Below are positions 33,463-42,840 of a stretch of 64,000 nt of DNA, piece by piece. The stretch spans positions 1-64,000 of the forward strand of contig CAZOOK010000024.1 of assembly GCA_964581385.1 (NCBI GenBank), given 5' to 3'. This stretch comes from CAZOOK01 sp964581385 (lineage in GTDB: Bacteria > Pseudomonadota > Gammaproteobacteria > Nevskiales > Nevskiaceae). Position numbers and translations under genes: made by a program. The notes under the pieces are model-generated. The model ran no database searches. It had not been told where the DNA came from and saw only the letters and a program-made list of their open reading frames with translations. Numbering within the stretch: the stretch's first letter is position 1; every line of letters starts with the position of its first letter.

Positions 33463-34494
33463 GTGAGCAACAAAATCAGCGGCCTATTGCCGCAGCTGTG
33501 CTTTTTTGTTTTTCTGCCATTCCTATCTGCGCATGCTTGGGGAGCCGACGCTGGCGATATCTCGACACAGCAGATGCAATCAGCGAGCGCTTCCAGTACA
33601 ACACGCACAACACCCATGTTGAAGGCAGGACTCAGCATCGGTGTTTTTTCGGGCGGTTACGATCCGACGACAGCGGCCAAGTTCGAAAAGTGGCTGGGCC
33701 GCAAATCCGATTTCAATGTTGATTTTTTCTCCTATACAGAATACACGGGCAGCGATCCGCTCGCGGGTTCCGCAAGCTGGGATGTCGGTGTGTGGGCCGG
33801 CGCCAATCGGCCGGATCGGAATATGCTTTTTTCCATACCGCTATCGACGCTGCAGGATCCTTCGCTGAAGAACGTCGCGAAGGGTTTATATGACGCGCAG
33901 TACCAGCAGGTCGCGAAATCAATTGCCGCGCACTATCCCAATGCGGTCATCAGGATCGGCTGGGAATTCAATGGCAATTGGTATCCTTGGGCTGCGAAAG
34001 GGAAAGGTGGCGATTACATCAACGCTTTCCGTCGTGTCAGCAAGATTTTCACCTCTGTATCTCCGGCTTTCACCATCGACTGGTGTCCTGGCATCGGCAG
34101 CCTGGAATTTCCGGCCGAACACGCTTATCCGGGCGATGATGTGGTCGATGTCATTGGACTGGATGCCTACGATAACTGGAACTACAACCCCACCATGACC
34201 GATCCGGTGCAAAGATGGAATTACTTCCGGAATCAGGACCACGGCCTCGCCTGGCATAAGCAGTTTGCGGCCCAACACGGCAAGCCGATGAGCTATCCAG
34301 AGTGGGCGATAAACTATGACGACTCTTATTTCATGCAGCAGATGTATTCGTGGATCACGACGAATAGAGTGATCTATGTTTCGTATTGGAGTTCCAATTC
34401 TGGCTTCGCCGGGAACCTCATGAGCCCCCAGTATCCGGCGGCGTCCACGATGTACAAAAGCCTTTTCAAAACCATCCCTTTGTCACATCACTAG
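33463..34494 (+). CDS. Secreted GH26-like glycoside hydrolase
   Basis: A 343-residue exported protein with a signal peptide cleaved after AHAWGA. The body is a TIM-barrel glycosidase: the acid/base Glu is in IRIGWEFNGNWYPW and the probable nucleophile Glu in PMSYPEWAINYDD, ~125 residues apart as expected for clan GH-A. The WEFNGNW motif and the flanking pattern fit family 26 (beta-mannanases and related endo-glucanases); the substrate is not determined. No other polysaccharide gene is nearby. Codon use is mixed, less GC-rich at the 5' end. Confidence 0.75.
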   Translation: MSNKISGLLPQLCFFVFLPFLSAHAWGADAGDISTQQMQSASASSTTRTTPMLKAGLSIGVFSGGYDPTTAAKFEKWLGRKSDFNVDFFSYTEYTGSDPLAGSASWDVGVWAGANRPDRNMLFSIPLSTLQDPSLKNVAKGLYDAQYQQVAKSIAAHYPNAVIRIGWEFNGNWYPWAAKGKGGDYINAFRRVSKIFTSVSPAFTIDWCPGIGSLEFPAEHAYPGDDVVDVIGLDAYDNWNYNPTMTDPVQRWNYFRNQDHGLAWHKQFAAQHGKPMSYPEWAINYDDSYFMQQMYSWITTNRVIYVSYWSSNSGFAGNLMSPQYPAASTMYKSLFKTIPLSHH

Positions 34495-34544
34495 AGCCTC
34501 TCGTCAAACTCCTTGGTCATTGCGAGACGACAGACCTTGGCCGG

Positions 34545-35408
34545 CTACGCGCGGATCAGTGTGCCGATGCCTTCGTCGGTGAACAGTTCCAGCAGTACGG
34601 CGTGCTCGATGCGACCGTCGGTGATGACGGCACTCTTCACGCCGCTTTTCACCGCGTCGAGCGCGCATTGCACCTTCGGTAGCATCCCGCCGTGGATGGT
34701 GCCGTCGGCGATCAGCGCGTCCACTTGTGGTGCGGTGAGGCCGGTGAGTACATTGCCCTGCTTGTCCATCAGGCCCTGCACGTTGGTCAGCAGCATCAGT
34801 TTTTCGGCTTTCAGCACGGAGGCGAGTTTGCCCGCGACGAGGTCGGCGTTGATGTTGTAGGCCTCGCCCTTGGCGCCGACGCCGATTGGCGCGATCACGG
34901 GAATGAAGCCGCCGGCTTCGAGGTGATCGACGACGCGCGGATCGATCGCTTCGACTTCGCCGACCTGACCGATGTCCTGGCCCTTGATCAGCAGCTTGCG
35001 CGCGCGGATCAGGCCGCCGTCCTTGCCGGTGAGGCCGACCGCGCGGCCGCCTTGTTTCGCGATCGCGTTAACGACAGCTTTGTTGACGAGACCGCCCAGC
35101 ATCATCTCGACGACATCCATGGTCTCCGCGTCGGTGACGCGCATGCCTTCGACGAATTCGCTTTTCTTGCCGAGCTTTTCCAGATGCTTGCCGATCTGCG
35201 GGCCACCGCCGTGCACCACCACCGGATGCATGCCGACCGCTTTCATCAACACGATGTCGCGCGCGAAGCTGTCGATCATGTCGTCGTCGCCCATCGCGTT
35301 GCCGCCGTATTTGACGACGATGGTTTTGTCGGCGAAACGGCGGATGTACGGCAGCGCCTCGGTGAGAACGCGGGCGATGTCAGTTGCGTTGGTGATGTCG
35401 ATCGGCAT
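34545..35408 (-). CDS. argB: Acetylglutamate kinase
   Basis: A 287-residue amino-acid kinase, second step of arginine synthesis. Key segments are TIVVKYGGNAMGDD, MHPVVVHGGGPQIGKHLEKLG, EGMRVTDAETMDVVEMML, NINADLVAGKLASVLKAEKLMLLTNVQG-type and GGMLPKVQCALDAVKSGV. It is the long, arginine-inhibited type. It is encoded last in a coaBC-dut-argB run; in Pseudomonas algC lies between dut and argB, and is missing here. Confidence 0.98.
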   Translation of the reverse strand: MPIDITNATDIARVLTEALPYIRRFADKTIVVKYGGNAMGDDDMIDSFARDIVLMKAVGMHPVVVHGGGPQIGKHLEKLGKKSEFVEGMRVTDAETMDVVEMMLGGLVNKAVVNAIAKQGGRAVGLTGKDGGLIRARKLLIKGQDIGQVGEVEAIDPRVVDHLEAGGFIPVIAPIGVGAKGEAYNINADLVAGKLASVLKAEKLMLLTNVQGLMDKQGNVLTGLTAPQVDALIADGTIHGGMLPKVQCALDAVKSGVKSAVITDGRIEHAVLLELFTDEGIGTLIRA

Positions 35409-35440
35409 CGGGGTACGGGAATCGTGTCGGGAGCGTGTTG

Positions 35441-35896
35441 TCAGTGCCGGCCGGTATGGCCGAAACCACCGGCGCCGCGGGTGCTGCTATCGAACTCGGT
35501 GACTACTTCAAAGGCGGCGCGCACCACCGGCACGAACACCAGCTGCGCCACGCGCTCGCCGGGCTCGATGGTGAATGCGCTCCTGCCGCGGTTCCAACAC
35601 GACACCATCAGCTCGCCCTGGTAATCGGAATCGATCAGACCGACCAGATTGCCGAGCACGATGCCGTGCTTATGGCCCAGCCCCGAACGCGGCAGGATCA
35701 CCGCCGCCAGCTGCGGATCGGCGATGTGGATCGCGAGGCCGGTTTTGAGCAGCGTGGTGTCGCCGGGCGCCAGGATCAGCGGTGCATCGAGCACGGCGCG
35801 CAGGTCGAGACCCGCGCTGCCGGAAGTGGCGTAGGCAGGCAGCGGCAGTTCATTGCCGAGACGGGGATCGAGAATCTTGATCTGGATTTTGTTCAC
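35441..35896 (-). CDS. dut: Deoxyuridine 5'-triphosphate nucleotidohydrolase
   Basis: A 151-residue trimeric dUTPase that removes dUTP and gives dUMP for thymidylate synthesis. The start is GTG 35896, overlapping the coaBC stop by 4 bases (GTGA), and gives the canonical KIQIKILDPR-like N-terminus. The five motifs are visible: ATSGSAGLDLRA, PRSGLGHKHG, GNLVGLIDSDYQGEL, RVAQLVFVP and RGAGGFGHTG (the P-loop-like arm). Confidence 0.98.
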   Translation of the reverse strand: MNKIQIKILDPRLGNELPLPAYATSGSAGLDLRAVLDAPLILAPGDTTLLKTGLAIHIADPQLAAVILPRSGLGHKHGIVLGNLVGLIDSDYQGELMVSCWNRGRSAFTIEPGERVAQLVFVPVVRAAFEVVTEFDSSTRGAGGFGHTGRH

Positions 35897-37116
35897 GGGC
35901 GATGGCGTTCGAGGTAGCGTTCGGCAATCAGTTGCGCCAGACCACGGGCGACTTCGGTCTTGCTGGCGGGGCCGAGCGTGCGCTGGCCGCCGGGCCATAG
36001 CACGAACAGCGTGTTGTCTTCGACATCGAAGCCGTGGCCGGCACCGACCTGGTTGGCGGCGATCAGGTTCAGACGCTTGCGTTCGAGTTTGTCGACGGCA
36101 TGCTCGCCGATATTGTCGGTTTCGGCAGCGAAGCCGACGATGAACGCATCCGGAAAATTGTGGCGCGCGTCGCCGATGATGTCGGGATTGCGCGCGAGAT
36201 TCAGCGTCAGCGTATCGCTGGTCTTCTTGATCTTGCGCGGTGCCTGTTCTTTGGCGCGATAGTCGGCGACGGCGGCGGCACCGACGAGCATTTCGGCTGA
36301 GGCTAGGGCGGTCATCGTCGCGTCGTGCATTTCCTGCGCGGTTTCGACGTCGACGCGGCGCACGCCGGCCGGCGTGTCGAGATGCACGGGTCCGCTGATC
36401 AGCGTGACTTCCGCGCCGAGATCCGACAGCGCCTGCGCCACCGCATAGCCTTGCTTGCCGGACGAGCGATTGGTGATGAAGCGCACCGGATCGAGCGGCT
36501 CGCGCGTCGGTCCCGCGGTGACGACCACGCGCGCGCCGGCGAGCGCACCGCTACGCGTCACCAGCGACCATACCTGCGCCGCGATATCGCCGGGTTCGCT
36601 CATGCGGCCTTCGCCGACTTCGCCGCAGGCCTGTTCGCCAGCACCGGGACCGATCACGCGCACGCCGCGCGCATGTAGCGTCGCCATGTTTTGACGCGTC
36701 GCTGCGTTGGCCCACATCAAGCGGTTCATCGCCGGCGCGACGAGGATCGGACGATCGGTGGCCAGGCATAGGGTGGTCAGCAGATCGTCGGCGATGCCGT
36801 GCGCCAGCCGTGCGAGGAAGTCGGCGGTGGCGGGCGCGATGACGATCGCATCCGGCCAGCGCGCCAGTTCGATGTGGCCCATCGCCGCTTCCGCCTGCGC
36901 GTCCCACAGCGAATCGCGCACGGGGCGGCCGGTGAGTGCCTGAAATGTCGCAGTTCCGACGAAATGTTTCGCCGATTCCGTCATCGCCACCTGCACCTCG
37001 GCGCCGGCCTTGAGCAGTTGGCGCGCGACTTCCGCGGCCTTGTAGGCGGCGATGCCGGCGGTGACGCCAAGCAGAATGCGGGGCGCGGGCGGGGCGGTCG
37101 TGACGGGTGTGTTCAT
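35893..37116 (-). CDS. coaBC: Bifunctional CoaBC (PPC synthetase/decarboxylase)
   Basis: A 407-residue flavoprotein of coenzyme A synthesis. The N-terminal ~190 residues are the FMN-binding PPC decarboxylase (CoaC) domain, with GVTAGIAAYKAAEVARQLL, the active-site His in TFQALTGRP-like context, and LVAPAMNRLMW. The C-terminal ~210 residues are the CTP-dependent synthetase CoaB (VVTAGPTREPLDPVRFITNRSSGKQGYAVA). The last codons run into the dut GTG start. Confidence 0.98.
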   Translation of the reverse strand: MNTPVTTAPPAPRILLGVTAGIAAYKAAEVARQLLKAGAEVQVAMTESAKHFVGTATFQALTGRPVRDSLWDAQAEAAMGHIELARWPDAIVIAPATADFLARLAHGIADDLLTTLCLATDRPILVAPAMNRLMWANAATRQNMATLHARGVRVIGPGAGEQACGEVGEGRMSEPGDIAAQVWSLVTRSGALAGARVVVTAGPTREPLDPVRFITNRSSGKQGYAVAQALSDLGAEVTLISGPVHLDTPAGVRRVDVETAQEMHDATMTALASAEMLVGAAAVADYRAKEQAPRKIKKTSDTLTLNLARNPDIIGDARHNFPDAFIVGFAAETDNIGEHAVDKLERKRLNLIAANQVGAGHGFDVEDNTLFVLWPGGQRTLGPASKTEVARGLAQLIAERYLERHRP

Positions 37117-37170
37117 GGGGGAATTGTAATGGCTCCGCGCGGCAACGGCCGTTCCGGGCCGGTTAGGAGC

Positions 37171-37198
37171 TTGCGGATAAGCGGTTTGATGCTAACGT
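37171..37198 (+). promoter_or_regulatory. Candidate promoter of lemA
   Basis: TTGCGG (37171-37176) and TAACGT (37193-37198) are separated by 16 bases, with the lemA ATG 29 bases after the second box. The match to the sigma-70 consensus is moderate. Confidence 0.35.
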
Positions 37199-37227
37199 GA
37201 TCCCCGTTCCCGCGGTCGGAGATTGGC

Positions 37228-37812
37228 ATGGGATGGATTGTTCTAGCGGTTGTCGTCGCCGGGATTTTCTTTGTCATTGCGATCTACAACGGCCTGGTCG
37301 GTGGCCGCAACGCCTATAAGAACGCGTTTTCGCAGATCGATGTGCAGCTGCAACGGCGCTACGATCTGATCCCCAATCTCGTCGAAACCGCGAAGGCTTA
37401 CATGAAGCACGAGCGCGAGACGCTCGAAGCAGTCATCACCGCGCGTAACTCCGCAGTCAGCGGGCTCAAGGCGGCGGCGGCAAATCCCGGCGATGCGCAG
37501 GCGATGCAACAGCTGTCCGGCGCGGAAAACGCGCTGACGCAGACGCTGGGCCGCCTGTTCGCACTATCAGAGGCTTATCCCGACCTAAAGGCGAACCAGA
37601 ACATGATGCAGCTCACGGAAGAGTTGTCGTCCACCGAAAATCGCGTCGCGTTCGCGCGGCAGGCTTATAACGACGCGGTGATGAGCTATAACAATCGCTG
37701 CCAGATGTTTCCCGGCAATCTGATTGCCGGCCGGTTCGGTTTCACCGTCGCGCAATCGCTGGAAATCGAGAAAGCGGAGGCGCGCTCGGCGCCCAAAGTC
37801 AGCTTCCAGTGA
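37228..37812 (+). CDS. LemA family protein
   Basis: A 194-residue protein with an N-terminal membrane helix (MGWIVLAVVVAGIFFVIAIYNGLV) and a long helical domain. The LemA signature is present: VGGRNAYKNAFSQIDVQLQRRYDLIPNLVETAKAYMKHE-type sequence, then FALSEAYPDLKANQNMMQLTEELSSTENRVAFARQAYNDAV. The following gene, an M48 metallopeptidase, is the usual partner of LemA in bacterial operons. The role may be in membrane protein quality control, by association. Confidence 0.95.
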   Translation: MGWIVLAVVVAGIFFVIAIYNGLVGGRNAYKNAFSQIDVQLQRRYDLIPNLVETAKAYMKHERETLEAVITARNSAVSGLKAAAANPGDAQAMQQLSGAENALTQTLGRLFALSEAYPDLKANQNMMQLTEELSSTENRVAFARQAYNDAVMSYNNRCQMFPGNLIAGRFGFTVAQSLEIEKAEARSAPKVSFQ

Positions 37813-37877
37813 ACGATTTCCGGTTCTCAGTCTGAACAGCGGCCGGTTCGGCACGTTCTGGTCGCTGGGCTCTGGAA

Positions 37878-39776
37878 ATGACCATGAATTTCTTCGAGCA
37901 TCAAGCCCGCGCCCGCGCTCAGTCGCGGCGCATGCTGCTGCTGTTCGCGCTGGCGGTAATTGCAATCGTCGCCGCGATCGATTTCACGGTGCTGATCGCG
38001 TTGAGCGGAAGCAGCCGCGGTGCGCCGCCACCGGCCGGTCCGATCCTGGTGTGGACGTCGATCATCGTGCTGGCGACGATCGCAGTCGCCGGCCTGTTCC
38101 GCACGGCAAGCTTGTCCTCCGGTGGCGCGGCGGTGGCACGCGCGCTCGGTGCGACGTTGGTATCGCCGGACACCAGCAATCCCAAGCATCGCCGTCTGCG
38201 CAATGTCATCGAGGAAATGGCAATCGCGTCCGGCGTGCCGGTGCCGCAGATTTTCGTGCTCGAACAGGAATCCGCGATCAACGCTTTCGCCGCCGGCTAT
38301 TCGGCTTCGGATGCGGCGGTGACGGTCACACGCGGGGCGCTCGACAAACTGACGCGCGATGAACTGCAAGGCGTCATCGGACACGAGTTCAGCCACGTCC
38401 TCAACGGTGATATGCGGCTCAACATCCGGCTGATGGGCTTGCTGTTCGGTATTCTCGTGCTGAGCTTGATCGGCCGCGAAGTGCTGACCTGGGCACCGCG
38501 CAGCCGCGATCGCGATTCGCGCGGCGGCGGGATCGTTCTGATCGCGCTCGCGCTGCTGGTGTTCGGCTATATCGGCGTGTTCTTCGGGCGACTCATCAAG
38601 GCGAACGTTTCGCGGCAGCGCGAATATCTCGCCGATGCTTCATCGGTGCAGTTCACGCGGCAAACCAGCGGCCTCGCCGGCGCACTGAAAAAGGCAGCCG
38701 GCATCACGGCCGGCACGCGGCTGCAAGGCGTCAACGGCGAGGAAGTCGCGCACATGCTGTTCGGCGATGGCGTTGGCTATGCCACGCTGTTCGCCACGCA
38801 TCCGCCACTGGTCTCGCGGATTCGCCGGCTCGATCCCTCGTTCAATCCCGGCCAGCTCACGGAACTGGGCACGCACTGGAACGCGCTCGATTACCGTCCG
38901 GAAGATGAGGAGAGCGCCATCAAGTCGGATTTCGCGGCGACGCCCGCCATGTCCGTGACGCCGGCAGCGATGCTGACGCGCGTGGCCAGTCCTTCGGATG
39001 ACGATTACACCGTCGCGCGCGATCTGCACCGCAGTCTTCCGGAACACTGGCTCGCTGCCGCGCACGACGAGGGACGTGCACTCGATACGGTGTTCGCCTT
39101 GCTGGTCCAGGAGCCGCCGGAATTGCGCGAGCGGCAGTTGCAAAAAATCGCCAGCGACTGGGGCACGCCGCATCGGGCCGGCGTCGAAGCGCTGCTCGCG
39201 CTAAAGAATGAATTGCACGCGGTGCAGCGCATGTCCTTGCTAGCGGTGGTCTTGCCAACGTTGCGCCGGCGCCCACGTGAACATCTGCTGCGCTTCATAC
39301 AAACCATCACCGAGTTGATCCGTGCCGACAGCCGCATCGACGTTTTCGAGTACTGCTTAGGCCGCTTGCTACGCGATCAACTCGATGACGTACTCGCTCC
39401 CGCGCACGTACGCAGCATCGGCTCGCGCCGCCTGGATAGCTGCCGCGACGAAGTCATCGGTCTATTTGCTGTACTGGCCGAAAAAGGGAATAGCGATGTT
39501 GAAGCCGCGCGTCGTGCTTTTCTTGCCGGCATCAACGGATTGTTTCCGCGCGACGCGATTCAATACACACCGCCCACGGACTGGATCGTATCTCTGAACA
39601 CCGCGCTCGATGTGCTCGACGAATTGCAGCCGGCCGGCAAGCTGCTGCTGGTCGAGGGATTGGTCAAAGTGCTGGCGGCGGATGGGCGCATCACTCTCGA
39701 CGAATCGGAACTTCTGCGCGCAGTGTGCGGAGCGCTGCATTGTCCACTGCCGCCGTTGCTCGGTGATGCGATCTGA
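37878..39776 (+). CDS. M48-family metallopeptidase with C-terminal extension
   Basis: A 632-residue membrane protease. Two N-terminal helices (residues ~19-45 and ~57-73) are followed by an HtpX-like domain: zinc motif HEFSH at 169-173, the third ligand probably in REYLADASSVQF, and two further hydrophobic helices near 190-245. Residues ~320-632 are not in HtpX; they are a soluble helical extension that ends with GRITLDESELLRAVCGALHCPLPPL, which resembles TerB-like or EF-hand-type helices. It is paired with lemA (65 bases upstream). Substrate is unknown. Confidence 0.9.
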   Translation: MTMNFFEHQARARAQSRRMLLLFALAVIAIVAAIDFTVLIALSGSSRGAPPPAGPILVWTSIIVLATIAVAGLFRTASLSSGGAAVARALGATLVSPDTSNPKHRRLRNVIEEMAIASGVPVPQIFVLEQESAINAFAAGYSASDAAVTVTRGALDKLTRDELQGVIGHEFSHVLNGDMRLNIRLMGLLFGILVLSLIGREVLTWAPRSRDRDSRGGGIVLIALALLVFGYIGVFFGRLIKANVSRQREYLADASSVQFTRQTSGLAGALKKAAGITAGTRLQGVNGEEVAHMLFGDGVGYATLFATHPPLVSRIRRLDPSFNPGQLTELGTHWNALDYRPEDEESAIKSDFAATPAMSVTPAAMLTRVASPSDDDYTVARDLHRSLPEHWLAAAHDEGRALDTVFALLVQEPPELRERQLQKIASDWGTPHRAGVEALLALKNELHAVQRMSLLAVVLPTLRRRPREHLLRFIQTITELIRADSRIDVFEYCLGRLLRDQLDDVLAPAHVRSIGSRRLDSCRDEVIGLFAVLAEKGNSDVEAARRAFLAGINGLFPRDAIQYTPPTDWIVSLNTALDVLDELQPAGKLLLVEGLVKVLAADGRITLDESELLRAVCGALHCPLPPLLGDAI

Positions 39777-39965
39777 GTAGCTGCATTAACAATGCGGCTC
39801 CCGTTGGGGCAGCTTCCAAGGAACTCCCGTTTCTGCATCTGCCGGGTTTGTGGCGGCGATGGCTATTTAGAGCTCGATACTATAGTTAATAGTTATTTAT
39901 AGAGTTACTTATAGTTTCTAGTTTCGTCATCGTGCCCTAACACTAAAAACGGTTCTCTACAGAAC

Positions 39966-42392
39966 ATGAATGGGTCTGCGCAAGAAATTGCATTGCTCGT
40001 TATTGAGCTGATGGGTGCGTTGGCACTGGCGGTATTGTGGCTGGGCGACCGCGAGCGTTCGTATACGTTGTGGTGGGCGATTGCGAGCGCCGCGCAGCCA
40101 TTCGCGGCGCTGGTGGCCGGCTTAACGCGGACCGATCCGCCCACCACCGACCCAGTGCACTTGTTAATTTGCGCTTTGCTTGCGACCCAGGCGGTTGGCC
40201 TGCTGGCCGGAGTGATCAGCTATCGCACGGCACGACTACGACCAACTCACGCCGCCGCGGCTGTGCTCTTGCTCACGGGACTGATCTTCATCCCCATACT
40301 GTGGTTCGGCGCGTCGTGGGGGCGCGCCGTCGCAGCGTTGTCGATGGCGTCGGCGCTGATGGCGTCGGCGGCGCTGATGTGGTCGCTGGGGCGATACGAA
40401 CGGTTCGCCGCCGTCTGCTTCGCGCTGCGCGGGATGCTGAATATGGCGCTGCTGGCGCTGATCGCCGCCGGCCATTCCAACTCGAGTTGGTTCAGCCATT
40501 TCGCGGGCTTCAACGCGCCGATGATCATGGGCACCGCTTTGGCGCTTCTGATTGCCGCCTACCAACGCTCCCTCGATCGCCTGCGCGACCAATACCGTAT
40601 CGTCGAACTTTCCCAACAAATTACCGCGCAACTGCAGGGAGTTTCCGATGAAGCCGAGCTCGCGCAACGAGCGTTGACCGTCATAGCGCTGCGCCTCGGT
40701 TGGACACAGGGCCTCTTCCTTCGTCCGACATCGGAGCCGCTGAGCTTTTTCCCCATCGCATCATTTGGGCTCGTACCCGGCCCGATAAACCAGGGGGCCC
40801 CGATTAAGACATCACAAGGTGGTTTGATCAGCATGGCCATGTCCACACGGAGCGTCACTTATTCGATAGACGTAGCCGATGATCCACGTGTGTCCGCGAT
40901 CTATCGCAACCACCCCTCGGTCACAGGCTTTCACAGTCAGGTAGTAATCCCAGTCACGCACGACGGCCAGCCACTCGGCGCCATCATGGTGCGCGACGTG
41001 CGGCGGCGCGAGCTGCACGTCGCGGAAATCCGTGCGCTTGAGAGCCTCGGTCAGGTGATCGGCCTCAGCCTCACCAACGCCCACAACCTGCGCGAACTGG
41101 CACACCGCGCCAATCACGATGCGCTGACCGGCCTCGGTAATCGCGCCGCGCTGCACGACTACCTGCGCAGCAGGGCCGGTGATCGTTGCGCCGTCCTATT
41201 GTTTGATCTCGATCGCTTCAAGCAGGTCAACGACGCGCTCGGCCACGCCGTCGGCGACAAGCTGCTATGCGCGATGGCGGAACAGTTAGAGCAGTACCTG
41301 GACGGGCGCCCGGCACAGCTGTTCCGCCTCGGCGGGGACGAGTTCGTCATCATCCATGCGCTCAATGGCGACACTACGCAACGCGAGGTGCTGACGATGG
41401 CGCGTGAGTTGGCGGCCGTGATCGCCAAGCCGTTGCAGATCGGCGAATTCAGTCTACGCGCGCCGGCTTCCATCGGCGTCGCGCTGGCGCCCGACCACGG
41501 CGACAACAGCCACGAACTGTTGCGTTGCGCCGACGTCGCGATGTACCACGCCAAGAATAATGGCTTGGGTGAAGCGCTCTACGAACGCGAGATCGATGCC
41601 TACAAGCTGGAACACCTGACCCTGTTGTCTGCGGTTAACGAGGGACTTGGCAAAGGCCAGTTCGCCTTGTTCTACCAGCCAATCATCAATTTGCGGACCG
41701 GCGCCATCGAGGGCTGCGAGGGACTGATCCGCTGGCATCACCCGACGCTCGGATTGATCGGCGCCAGCGAATTCATGCCGCTGGTCGAAGCCACCGACTT
41801 GATCCGCGCGTTGACCCATTATGTTATTGACATCGCCATGGCCGATGCCGCCCGCTGGCAGCAGCGCGGCATAGACAGCCGCATCGCGATCAATCTGTCG
41901 GCGCGCAATATCCTCGACCCGGAGCTGCCGGACTACTTGCTGAATACGGCCATGCAACACAAAGTCGAGCCGACTCGGATTCAACTGGAGCTCACCGAGA
42001 CCATTCTGATGAAGGACCCCGCTGCGGCGGGCAAGGTGCTGCAAAAGCTCGCGCAGGCAGGTTTCTCACTGGCGCTGGATGATTTTGGCACCGGCTATTC
42101 GTCGCTGGCGTACCTCGCACGCTTCCCGATCCACACCTTGAAGATTGACCGCTCGTTCGTGCGCGAAATGCTTGCCCATGCGCAGAGCCGCGCGATCGTT
42201 GAATCGACGATCGCGCTAGCGCGCGGATTAGGTCTGAAGGTGACAGCGGAAGGTGTGGAACTAGAGGCCGAAGCACAACTGCTGCGGGAACTCGGCTGCG
42301 ACTGCGCGCAGGGTTTCTTGTTCAGTTACCCGATTCCCGAGGCGCAACTGATGGAGGAATGGCAGCGGATCGGTAGCGCCATCACGAAGTGA
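39966..42392 (+). CDS. Membrane GAF-GGDEF-EAL c-di-GMP signalling protein
   Basis: An 808-residue protein. Residues 1-~205 hold six membrane helices of a sensory input, followed by a GAF-like domain (~215-370), a GGDEF domain with the active RLGGDEFVIIH motif (~385-540), and an EAL domain (~555-800). In the EAL domain the signature reads EGLIRW (EGL in place of EAL), with ELTETILMKDP and LDDFGTGYSSLAYLARFPIHTLKIDRSFV present, including the DDFG motif and the Lys/Glu residues needed for activity. So both synthesis and hydrolysis of c-di-GMP are possible. It faces rpoZ. Confidence 0.95.
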   Translation: MNGSAQEIALLVIELMGALALAVLWLGDRERSYTLWWAIASAAQPFAALVAGLTRTDPPTTDPVHLLICALLATQAVGLLAGVISYRTARLRPTHAAAAVLLLTGLIFIPILWFGASWGRAVAALSMASALMASAALMWSLGRYERFAAVCFALRGMLNMALLALIAAGHSNSSWFSHFAGFNAPMIMGTALALLIAAYQRSLDRLRDQYRIVELSQQITAQLQGVSDEAELAQRALTVIALRLGWTQGLFLRPTSEPLSFFPIASFGLVPGPINQGAPIKTSQGGLISMAMSTRSVTYSIDVADDPRVSAIYRNHPSVTGFHSQVVIPVTHDGQPLGAIMVRDVRRRELHVAEIRALESLGQVIGLSLTNAHNLRELAHRANHDALTGLGNRAALHDYLRSRAGDRCAVLLFDLDRFKQVNDALGHAVGDKLLCAMAEQLEQYLDGRPAQLFRLGGDEFVIIHALNGDTTQREVLTMARELAAVIAKPLQIGEFSLRAPASIGVALAPDHGDNSHELLRCADVAMYHAKNNGLGEALYEREIDAYKLEHLTLLSAVNEGLGKGQFALFYQPIINLRTGAIEGCEGLIRWHHPTLGLIGASEFMPLVEATDLIRALTHYVIDIAMADAARWQQRGIDSRIAINLSARNILDPELPDYLLNTAMQHKVEPTRIQLELTETILMKDPAAAGKVLQKLAQAGFSLALDDFGTGYSSLAYLARFPIHTLKIDRSFVREMLAHAQSRAIVESTIALARGLGLKVTAEGVELEAEAQLLRELGCDCAQGFLFSYPIPEAQLMEEWQRIGSAITK

Positions 42393-42526
42393 TCGGGGAA
42401 ACAGCTACTGAAATGGCCTCGCTTCCCACGCAACCCAGTTTCAGTCTTCAAATCTTCGAGGATTTCAGAACGAAATTTCTTCAGAAACAGAGAGTTAGGC
42501 CAATTTCCCAGTGACTCTCGTCGCAC

Positions 42527-42790
42527 TCAGAGATCGAAGCTCGGATCCAACGCTTCCAGCTCCATCTTCGGCTGCTGCACGATCGGCAAATCCTGCTCGT
42601 CGAGCACCGTGCGATCGATATGGCCTTCGGCAATCTCGCGCAGGGCGAGCACCGTGGATTTGTGATTGCCCCAGGGCAACCGCGCTTCGGCACCGCGTGC
42701 GAGCTGGCGCGCGCGTTTGGCGGCGACCAAGGTCAGTTCGAATTGATTCGGAAGCAGTTTCAGACAATCTTCAGCAGTAACACGGGCCAT
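42527..42790 (-). CDS. rpoZ: RNA polymerase omega subunit
   Basis: An 87-residue protein of the RNA polymerase omega family, with MARVTAEDCLKLLPNQFELTLVAAKRARQL at its N-terminus. It assists beta' assembly and ppGpp binding. It is encoded 50 bases after gmk, as usual in this class, but the gene that normally follows, spoT, is not here; a convergent GGDEF/EAL gene lies instead. Confidence 0.97.
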   Translation of the reverse strand: MARVTAEDCLKLLPNQFELTLVAAKRARQLARGAEARLPWGNHKSTVLALREIAEGHIDRTVLDEQDLPIVQQPKMELEALDPSFDL

Positions 42791-42840
42791 TGCGCAATCC
42801 GGATTTCAGACCAGCTTTTTAGTATAGCCGAACCGTCCGG

